Notes under the pieces: model-generated
What the model was told of the DNA's origin: nothing
What the model saw: only the letters and a program-made list of their open reading frames with translations
Database searches by the model: none
Shown here: piece after piece, positions 1 through 5,234 of the stretch
Position numbering within the stretch: the first letter of the stretch is position 1
Layout of the letters: every line of letters starts with the position of its first letter
Translations under genes and position numbers: made by a program
Source: UBA5287 sp041672395
GTDB taxonomy: Bacteria; Bacteroidota; Bacteroidia; Bacteroidales; Dysgonomonadaceae
Direction of reading: 5' to 3'
Assembly: GCA_041672395.1 (NCBI GenBank)
Contig: JBAYZS010000101.1
Span: 1 to 5,234 of the forward strand
Length of the DNA: 5,234 nt

Positions 1-343
1 TTGTATTATTAATGATTACCTCCATCTCCTGAACATCAATATTTTCATCTGGACCAAATGATTCAAAAAACAGTTGATCTAAAGGAGAATTTAACTCTGA
101 AAACCTAAAATTCTTACTCTCAGATTTTCTTAAATAATCAATACTCTTTCGATAAGTTAAAGTATATAAATAAGATTTCAATGGAACAGACATATCAATT
201 GAATTACGTCGATTCCAACAATCAATAAATACTTCTTGTACAATATCTTCAGATACATCCTCACTCGAAACAATATGTTTCGAATAAGCATGAAGCACTT
301 TGAAATATTTCTTATATACTATTTTAAAATATTCGCTGTTCAT
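1..343 (-). CDS. ECF RNA polymerase sigma-70 factor, N-terminal part (cut by window edge)
   Basis: This is the first 114 codons of an extracytoplasmic-function sigma factor; the gene runs off the left edge. Such proteins bind core RNA polymerase and direct it to a small set of promoters. Sigma region 2 is readable: an amphipathic first helix (residues 4-23, with YFKIVYKKYFKVLHAY), the acidic SEDVSEDIVQEVFIDCW segment (27-43) typical of region 2.2 core binding, and LKSYLYTLTYRKSIDYLRK (55-73), matching the region 2.3/2.4 helix that reads the -10 element. A linker follows, and region 4 (-35 binding) begins only at the edge. ATG at 343-341 is the likely start: an in-frame TAG lies 12 codons upstream (377-379) with no other ATG between. 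The style fits the expanded Bacteroidetes ECF family often found beside glycan-uptake genes. No anti-sigma gene lies on the upstream side; whether one follows cannot be seen. No convincing promoter was found in the 130-bp gap. Confidence 0.9.
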   Translation of the reverse strand, partial: MNSEYFKIVYKKYFKVLHAYSKHIVSSEDVSEDIVQEVFIDCWNRRNSIDMSVPLKSYLYTLTYRKSIDYLRKSESKNFRFSELNSPLDQLFFESFGPDENIDVQEMEVIINNT

Positions 344-463
344 AAAGAGAATGAAAAGTAAGACCTCTAGAGAATTCTAGTGATTACTATATTTTGACTA
401 CCTAAAAAAAGATTATTCTATTAAAATTCTGAACACTTATTGGATTTCATTACCAAGTGGATG

Positions 464-479
464 TTGTAAAATTTTACAA
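464..479. repeat. 16-bp perfect palindrome over the peptidase stop codon
   Basis: TTGTAAAATTTTACAA equals its own reverse complement over all 16 bases. It contains the last leucine codon and the TAA stop of the M60 lipoprotein (stop at 476-474) and reaches into the gap before the ECF sigma gene. It has no unpaired loop, only A/T at its centre, and no T-run follows it, so it is a poor intrinsic terminator. A dimeric regulator site lying 121 bp upstream of the sigma start codon is possible, but chance symmetry in AT-rich DNA is a real alternative. Confidence 0.5.
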
Positions 480-3251
480 TTTAACTTCTATTTTTGTACC
501 ATCATAAGCGATAGCATACACTTTAGTATTCGAGGTAATTGCATTTTTGACATTGAATGAGGGTTTATTAGCAACATAAACAAGTTTGTCACCTTCATAA
601 ACTTCAAATGCAACAGCATTTTCCCAATTAATAAAATCAATTAATTTGCCAACGACTGCCACAGTTCCGGGTTTAATGGCCAATCTATTTTTGTAACTAT
701 CCTGATTTAAATCGCAGATATATTCCATTTTTTCAGTCAAAGGAGGATAATGCTTTGCTTTTATATTCGCAATGGTCTGATCGATCATACTTTGCGTAAT
801 ACGAACTCGCTTAACTCCATAATCATCAATATCTTTATCAAAAGCTGAGAGGTATCCCCATTTCTTAAAGTAATCAGTCAAATCGGTCTTTGTGATATCA
901 CATACTGTTTCAACGAATTTTAATTGCTGACTACCGGGATCTGATAAATCGGGTGATATGCGCACAGTTTCGTAGTAATCTTTGTAAAAATCAGTATATT
1001 CTTTTGCATAAGCAAAATATAATTGTAATTGCCAAAGTGACACTACTTTACAAAAAACATCACTCTCTCCTGGATAGGGTGTATTTAATACAAATGAGTC
1101 GTAAAAAGCTTTTTCGTAACGATTGTTAAAACTGCTTACTTCATCTGTTTCAAGACGTGATCGATTGCCCCATTCTGTTTGTATATAAAGAGATAAAACA
1201 TTATTGGTTACTTCTGTCATGCCATGCCATTTGAAACCAGGCACGGTTTGTAAGGTGTGACCAAGTTCATGGGCAAGTCCCCAACAATTTTTTTTGACTT
1301 CAGCTACTTTCATAAGCGACTCCATATTATCTTCAAAATATGCAGTTCGATAACTCGTAGCATAAAAGACACCGGGTGTGTACATTACATGGAAATAAGC
1401 ACGATTGCCAGAAGGTCGATTATATTTATTGAGACCAATAAAATCCATCGCCATACTTACTAAATCATCATAAGTGGCAATTAATTCACCCCCATTGAAC
1501 CTGGTATTTCTTGTAAAATCATAGGTTGGATATGTAAGGTGAGCGTGCTCTCCCACTACATCAAAATACTTATCTTCAGCGGCATTTACCAATGTCTCCC
1601 AATCGGTCGACTTATGTTTTTTTGAATCGAAATAACCATTTACTTTTCCGGTTGCAAAATGAATTTTAACTGGCAAGGCTGTTCGATAATCTGGCGTATG
1701 ATAAAGAACATAGGCTAATCCTTTATTGCGTGCTTTCAGTTTATTGACTCCGGTAGTAAGCGAATAAAAAGATGAGGCATTGTTATATCCATCTCCTCCT
1801 GGCATGTCAAGATTCTGAATTTTAAGACTTAATGTATGTCCGTTTGTATTTCCGACAAATACCACCAATTCTTCTCCATCAGCAACGCTGATACCTGTTG
1901 GATTATCTAATAAACTTAGCGGATAACTTGTTTTATTTGTTTTCGACCAATCATCTGGATGTGGCCATGCTTTGTATTCTTGTATACGGAATTCGCGTGG
2001 ATATGTTCCATTGAGCATATACAAAGCGATATTTCTGTATAAATTATTTGGAACTTCTTTAATTTCCTGAAGGGTTATTCCAGATTTCAGATCTGTACAA
2101 CTTGGGTCTGTAAAAATTTGAAGCGGATTGTAATTTTCCTGATTTATTCGATAAAACTCCATTTCAGCACAAGAGGCAAATCCTTGTTGGTCGCCAACAC
2201 CCGATTTAACTATAAACTTAATTGACTTAGGATTTTCAATAGTTTTTCCAAAAGTCACTTTTGTGGCAGACTGAGAACCCTTAAAATCATAATCCATAAC
2301 TTTTATATAGTTCGGAGAAGATGCTGTTGATACCCAAATTTCAGTTTCTTTGAAATTACCGTTGATACCACTTGTACGCGGATAATAAATAAAATAATCG
2401 ATGCCTCCCTGATTTTCAAAGAAATACTCCAATGTAATGGGAAAATAATTTGCCGCAGAATTATCCCATAACGAATGATAAAGCGTACTCATTTGTCCGT
2501 CAAATGATTTTTCTATTTCCTCATTTTTTTGAAACGATGAAGCAAGTCCACTTTTAATGGATACTTTAATATCATCCTTTATATCATTATCTGTGGTTGC
2601 AGTGTATCCCTTTTGAGCATCTTGCGTAATAATAGCCTTGTTTTCGTAGGTGCCGTTTTTTTGTTTGAAAATAATCTCTCCTTGTCGTTTTGTATCAAGA
2701 TAATTCCAATCGACTTCAAATTGATATTGTTTGATAACAGTATCTGCACGGGTTGCAGGTATTTCTGTAAAATTAGTAATCCAAGAATCCTCTTTATCAA
2801 TTACTATTTCATATTCAATATTTGAAGTGATAGTCAACGTTTTTGTACCTCCGTCAACGGGTAAGGTTAAGTTTTTCTCTGATAATAAGATAGCAGGTGC
2901 AAGTCCGAATTGTTCCACAAAAACACTTATAGTAAGGTCTCCGGCATATATTTTGATTTCACCTTTACGTGTTTCCATTTCCTGGTTTTCAGATACAGAA
3001 ATGGTCAACATTTTTACATCACTCTGAGCCGACAGCCAATTTTTTGCTGTTGGCGTAACTGTTGCTTGCCAATCCGGAACATTAGTACTTATCTCAATTT
3101 GCGTTTGTCCGGCATATGAAGTCAAATTAATTTTATCTTCTACATTAAAAAAAGCTGGTTCTTCATTTTTTTCAGAACAATCACTCAGAAAAATACAACA
3201 CAAGGTAATTATACTGAAGAAAATATTGGTTTTCAGTTTCATTAATATCAT
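474..3251 (-). CDS. Surface lipoprotein, M60-like zinc metallopeptidase with BACON-like and F5/8C-like modules
   Basis: A 925-residue secreted lipoprotein. Residues 1-25 form a lipoprotein signal peptide: lysines at 5 and 7, hydrophobic stretch 9-22, and a lipobox-like LSDC with Cys25 as the probable lipid site. The acidic SEKNEE that follows suggests export to the outer surface. Then come two beta-rich repeats resembling BACON domains (about 34-116 and 119-212, each with a W near the middle and ending in a VEQFG or ITQDAQ strand), an F5/8-type C (CBM32-like) module (about 225-369), and the M60-like region (about 375-800). The zinc motif HELGH is at 661-665 (window 1271-1257) in CWGLAHELGH; E662 is the expected catalytic base and E680, in GMTEVTNN, fits the further glutamate of HExxHx(8-28)E. 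A beta-rich tail (about 840-925) has no assigned function. Characterised M60 enzymes cleave O-glycosylated mucin-type proteins; the substrate here is inferred. ATG at 3251 opens the frame, but ATG at 3242 (MKLKTN) is the likelier start given the promoter. Confidence 0.9.
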   Translation of the reverse strand: MILMKLKTNIFFSIITLCCIFLSDCSEKNEEPAFFNVEDKINLTSYAGQTQIEISTNVPDWQATVTPTAKNWLSAQSDVKMLTISVSENQEMETRKGEIKIYAGDLTISVFVEQFGLAPAILLSEKNLTLPVDGGTKTLTITSNIEYEIVIDKEDSWITNFTEIPATRADTVIKQYQFEVDWNYLDTKRQGEIIFKQKNGTYENKAIITQDAQKGYTATTDNDIKDDIKVSIKSGLASSFQKNEEIEKSFDGQMSTLYHSLWDNSAANYFPITLEYFFENQGGIDYFIYYPRTSGINGNFKETEIWVSTASSPNYIKVMDYDFKGSQSATKVTFGKTIENPKSIKFIVKSGVGDQQGFASCAEMEFYRINQENYNPLQIFTDPSCTDLKSGITLQEIKEVPNNLYRNIALYMLNGTYPREFRIQEYKAWPHPDDWSKTNKTSYPLSLLDNPTGISVADGEELVVFVGNTNGHTLSLKIQNLDMPGGDGYNNASSFYSLTTGVNKLKARNKGLAYVLYHTPDYRTALPVKIHFATGKVNGYFDSKKHKSTDWETLVNAAEDKYFDVVGEHAHLTYPTYDFTRNTRFNGGELIATYDDLVSMAMDFIGLNKYNRPSGNRAYFHVMYTPGVFYATSYRTAYFEDNMESLMKVAEVKKNCWGLAHELGHTLQTVPGFKWHGMTEVTNNVLSLYIQTEWGNRSRLETDEVSSFNNRYEKAFYDSFVLNTPYPGESDVFCKVVSLWQLQLYFAYAKEYTDFYKDYYETVRISPDLSDPGSQQLKFVETVCDITKTDLTDYFKKWGYLSAFDKDIDDYGVKRVRITQSMIDQTIANIKAKHYPPLTEKMEYICDLNQDSYKNRLAIKPGTVAVVGKLIDFINWENAVAFEVYEGDKLVYVANKPSFNVKNAITSNTKVYAIAYDGTKIEVKL

Positions 3252-3259
3252 TTTATATA

Positions 3260-3267
3260 CAAAGATA
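3260..3267 (-). promoter_or_regulatory. Bacteroidetes -7 promoter box of the M60 lipoprotein gene
   Basis: On the minus strand the sequence is TATCTTTG, a full match to the TAnnTTTG -7 consensus used by the primary sigma factor of Bacteroidetes. It lies in the 48-bp gap after the pseudouridine synthase gene. A clear TTG at the -33 position was not found; the sequence there is AT-rich. If transcription starts a few bases after the box, the message would begin about 2-5 nt before the ATG at 3251 or about 11-14 nt before the ATG at 3242, which favours the second start. It suggests that the peptidase is transcribed apart from the genes upstream. Confidence 0.55.
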
Positions 3268-3299
3268 TGAATATTTGATTAATACTGAAGTCATAAATT

Positions 3300-3968
3300 T
3301 TAATCTTCAAATGCTTTCCAAAGATTATTTTCGGGTACAGGAGCGAAAACATTTATTTGTTCTTTAGATACCGGATGCATAAATGAAATATTTTTTGCAT
3401 GTAAAGAGATGCTGCCATCCGGATTTGAACGTTCTGCACCATATTTGAGGTCACCCTTTATAGAACATCCAATTTTTGCAAGCTGACAACGAATTTGATG
3501 ATGCCTTCCGGTATCAATTTTCACTTCTAAAAGATAATAATTATCTGAACGAGCTATGATTTTATAATGCAGAACCGCCTTTTTAGTATGAGGTTTTTCA
3601 GTATCATAAGCTGCAGATTTATTTGTCTTTTCATTCTTTATCAGATAATGAATTAAAGTATCTTGCTCTTTAGGAGGCATTTTTTTTACAATTGCCCAAT
3701 AAGTTTTATCGACCTCACCGTTTTTGAACATTTCATTCATTCGCGTCAAAGCCTTACTGGTTTTTGCAAACACAACAACTCCGCTGGTTGGTCTGTCTAG
3801 ACGGTGCGTTACACCACAAAACACATTTCCCGGTTTATTGTACTTCTCTTTAAGATACTCTTTAACCGTTTCTGAGAGCGGTTTATCTCCGGTTTTGTCG
3901 CCTTGTACAATTTCCGAAGGAGCTTTATTTACAATTATTAGGTGATTATCCTCGTATAAAACTTTCAT
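3300..3968 (-). CDS. RluA-family RNA pseudouridine synthase
   Basis: A complete 222-residue cytoplasmic enzyme that should convert particular uridines in rRNA or tRNA to pseudouridine. The family signature HRLDRPTSG is at residues 55-63, with Asp58 as the catalytic nucleophile. The N-terminal strand LYEDNHLIIVNK (4-15) matches the usual opening of the fold, although the proline and glycine usual after NK are replaced by APSEI. TGRHHQIR (153-160) is the other conserved block, followed by LAKIGCSIKGDLKYG and a C-terminal strand carrying SLHAKNISFMHPV. There is no N-terminal S4 RNA-binding domain, so it is one of the short single-domain members. The target uridine cannot be read from sequence, so I give no symbol. 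It lies 72 bp behind fabG on the same strand; its start codon overlaps the TGA of a possible 11-codon leader (see findings). A TTACTTTG at 3995-3988 is one base off the -7 consensus. Confidence 0.93.
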   Translation of the reverse strand: MKVLYEDNHLIIVNKAPSEIVQGDKTGDKPLSETVKEYLKEKYNKPGNVFCGVTHRLDRPTSGVVVFAKTSKALTRMNEMFKNGEVDKTYWAIVKKMPPKEQDTLIHYLIKNEKTNKSAAYDTEKPHTKKAVLHYKIIARSDNYYLLEVKIDTGRHHQIRCQLAKIGCSIKGDLKYGAERSNPDGSISLHAKNISFMHPVSKEQINVFAPVPENNLWKAFED

Positions 3969-3978
3969 ATTTCAATAT

Positions 3979-4011
3979 AAAGGGACACAAAGTAAAACAA
4001 TGTGCCTCCTT
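3979..4011 (-). other. Imperfect hairpin between fabG and the pseudouridine synthase gene
   Basis: On the minus strand AAGGAGGCACA (4011-4001) can pair with TGTGTCCCTTT (3989-3979) around an 11-base loop. That gives an 11-position stem with two G-U pairs and one A-C mismatch. It begins 29 bases after the fabG stop codon and ends 10 bases before the pseudouridine synthase ATG. It could be a weak terminator or attenuator for fabG, though the T-run is short and partly inside the stem, or a leader structure for the downstream gene. The 5' arm contains AAGGAGG, a full anti-SD complement, which would be hidden when the stem forms. The opposite strand pairs less well, which favours a role in the minus-strand transcript. 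Confidence 0.4.
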
Positions 4012-4040
4012 ATTATCTTAAAAAAATATTTATTTTGAAA

Positions 4041-4787
4041 TTAAGTATTCATTCCACCACAAACATGAATAACTTGTCCGCTTACATATGAAGAAAGTTC
4101 AGATGCAAGAAAGAGTGCTACATTTGCCACATCTTCGGGTGTACCTCCACGACGCAAAGGAATTGTTTTTTCCCATTCTTTGCGAACCTCATCTGACAAA
4201 GCTCCGGTCATATCTGTAATGATAAATCCGGGTGCTATTGCATTTACGCGGATATTACGTGATCCAATCTCTTTTGCCATTGATTTTGTGAGTCCGATGA
4301 TTCCGGCTTTTGATGCCGAATAGTTTGCTTGTCCTGCATTTCCAGAAACTCCAACAACCGAACTCATACTGATAATACTGCCCGATTTTTGACGCATCAT
4401 TACAGGTGTAATAGCATGAATGAAATTGAACGCAGATTTGAGGTTTACATTTATAACCATATCCCATTGCTGTTCAGTCATTCGCATCATTAAACCATCA
4501 CGAGTGATACCTGCATTATTTACCAACACATCAATGCTTCCGAAATCTTTTAAAACATCGGCGACAACTCGATTTGTGTCCTCAAAATCTGCAGCATTCG
4601 ATGCATAACCTTTTGCTTTTACACCCAATGCAGCAATTTCTTTTTCGGTTGCCTGCATATTTTCGTCCACCTTTAAATCGGTAAAAGCAATGTTTGCTCC
4701 TTCCGAGGCATATTTTAGTGCAATAGCTTTACCGATGCCGCGTGCAGCTCCGGTAACCAGAGCCGTCTTTCCTTCTAATAATTTCAT
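4041..4787 (-). CDS. fabG: 3-oxoacyl-[acyl-carrier-protein] reductase FabG
   Basis: A complete 248-residue short-chain dehydrogenase/reductase, the usual FabG length. It carries out the first reduction in each round of type II fatty-acid elongation, turning 3-oxoacyl-ACP into (3R)-hydroxyacyl-ACP in the cytoplasm. Visible motifs: TGAARGIG (12-19) in the Rossmann cofactor loop, NNAG (90-93), and the catalytic tetrad Asn115, Ser143, Tyr156 and Lys160 in NVNLKSAF, SSVVG and YSASK. APGFIITDM (185-193) and the C-terminal GGMNT are characteristic of FabG rather than of general SDRs. Asp37 at the end of the second strand is a position where an acidic residue often favours NADH over NADPH. The ATG at 4787 is supported because the cofactor motif sits at the usual distance from it. 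It lies 41 bp behind the regulator gene and may be read from the same transcript; no clear promoter is seen between them. Confidence 0.96.
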   Translation of the reverse strand: MKLLEGKTALVTGAARGIGKAIALKYASEGANIAFTDLKVDENMQATEKEIAALGVKAKGYASNAADFEDTNRVVADVLKDFGSIDVLVNNAGITRDGLMMRMTEQQWDMVINVNLKSAFNFIHAITPVMMRQKSGSIISMSSVVGVSGNAGQANYSASKAGIIGLTKSMAKEIGSRNIRVNAIAPGFIITDMTGALSDEVRKEWEKTIPLRRGGTPEDVANVALFLASELSSYVSGQVIHVCGGMNT

Positions 4788-4828
4788 AAATTTAATATAT
4801 TCAATTTATAATAGTGATTAAAAAACAC

Positions 4829-5234
4829 TTATTTTTTTTTGATTCCTGTAAAGATAATACTTTCAATAAGTTCGCGGTCTTCATTTTTATTGATATCAAG
4901 ATCAATAATTCCTCTGATGGTTGGCACTTCAAGCCCTTTGAGAGAATAATGAATTATTCTGGCCGTATTACTTATATTTTCTATTTCAAAGATGGATTTT
5001 GCTATACCCTCATTCAAAATAGTCTCTAGATAATTTATCTCTCTCTGATCAAATCCTTTACGCACATTTTCAACACGCCAAATATCGCGAAAAAAATCAG
5101 CTTTTAAGGTACCATTACGTTTTACAACCTCTTTAATTGCTTCTAACCTCATAAAGAAGAAAGCCATCAATTTTTTATCTGCTCTTAAATCTCTGCCTAC
5201 AAGGTCGTTAAGCTTTATGTAAACCTGTTCAAGC
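4829..5234 (-). CDS. Probable TetR/AcrR-family regulator, C-terminal part (cut by window edge)
   Basis: The frame is open from the right edge of the window to a TAA at 4831-4829, giving 134 C-terminal residues. The ATG and TTG codons at 5167 and 5170 are internal: upstream codons read LEQVYIKLNDLVGRDLRADKK without a stop. The visible part is almost wholly helical and resembles the ligand-binding and dimer domain of Bacteroidetes TetR regulators, notably the segment EGIAKSIFEIENISNTARI followed by IHYSLKGLEVPTIRG. The helix-turn-helix that would prove the family is outside the window, so the call rests on this resemblance. It ends in three lysines encoded by a run of nine A. It lies 41 bp ahead of fabG on the same strand, which makes fatty-acid genes a reasonable but unproven target. 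A hypothetical helical protein of another kind remains possible. Confidence 0.7.
   Translation of the reverse strand, partial: LEQVYIKLNDLVGRDLRADKKLMAFFFMRLEAIKEVVKRNGTLKADFFRDIWRVENVRKGFDQREINYLETILNEGIAKSIFEIENISNTARIIHYSLKGLEVPTIRGIIDLDINKNEDRELIESIIFTGIKKK

Noticed and set aside
365..383. Clustered TCTAGA, GAATTC and CTAGTGATT strings that look like a cloning polylinker, with adjacent short palindromes.
   Set aside because: The flanking sequence is continuous AT-rich DNA leading into a well-formed sigma gene, and the match to common vector joints is broken. Coincidence is the simpler reading; the 5-bp stem it can form is too weak to call.
2731..3027. A 98-codon plus-strand open frame, and several shorter plus-strand frames inside the large gene.
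   Set aside because: They lie wholly opposite the M60 lipoprotein gene, whose modules are recognisable throughout, and their translations show no domain or coding character.
3988..3995. TTACTTTG upstream of the pseudouridine synthase as a -7 promoter box.
   Set aside because: It is one base off TAnnTTTG, has no TTG at the -33 position, and lies inside the hairpin. It is mentioned in the gene entry but not listed as a promoter.
4813..4841. A-run and T-run around the regulator stop codon (AAAAAA, ATAAGTG, TTTTTT on the minus strand) as a terminator.
   Set aside because: The stem would be A-T pairs only, with no G-C base to stabilise it, and fabG follows closely on the same strand.
4849..4856. 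TATCTTTA on the minus strand, near the end of the regulator gene, as an internal fabG promoter.
   Set aside because: The final G of the -7 box is missing and no -33 element stands at the right distance; chance matches of this quality are common in AT-rich DNA.

Overview
The window is AT-rich DNA that reads as a chromosomal stretch of a Bacteroidota species, most likely of the order Bacteroidales. Three things point there: a Bacteroides-type ECF sigma factor, a surface-type lipoprotein with BACON-like and F5/8-type modules in front of an M60 zinc-peptidase domain, and a TAnnTTTG-type -7 promoter box with almost no Shine-Dalgarno sequences. Every gene I can support is on the minus strand, so transcription runs from the right edge of the window to the left.

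In transcription order: (1) 5234-4829, the C-terminal 134 residues of a probable TetR/AcrR-family regulator, whose DNA-binding half lies outside the window. (2) 4787-4041, a complete FabG 3-oxoacyl-[ACP] reductase, 41 bp behind it. (3) 3968-3300, a short single-domain RluA-family pseudouridine synthase, 72 bp behind fabG, with an imperfect hairpin in that gap. (4) 3251-474, a 925-residue M60-like metallopeptidase lipoprotein with its own probable promoter in the 48-bp gap upstream. (5) 343-1, the first 114 codons of an ECF sigma-70 factor, after a 130-bp gap.

The window appears to hold two functional halves. The right half (regulator, fabG, rluA) is housekeeping: fatty-acid elongation with a possible local regulator, and RNA modification. 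The left half (M60 lipoprotein, ECF sigma) is accessory: an outer-surface protease of a family known to cleave host or mucin-type glycoproteins, beside a sigma factor of the kind that often controls glycan-uptake loci. No SusC/SusD pair, anti-sigma factor, mobile element, tRNA, rRNA or CRISPR array is visible. No gene-free stretch exceeds 300 bp; the longest gap, 344-473, holds only small palindromes. I see no clearly new system. The most informative items are the modular peptidase, its near-leaderless promoter arrangement, the fabG-rluA hairpin, and a perfect 16-bp palindrome over the peptidase stop codon.
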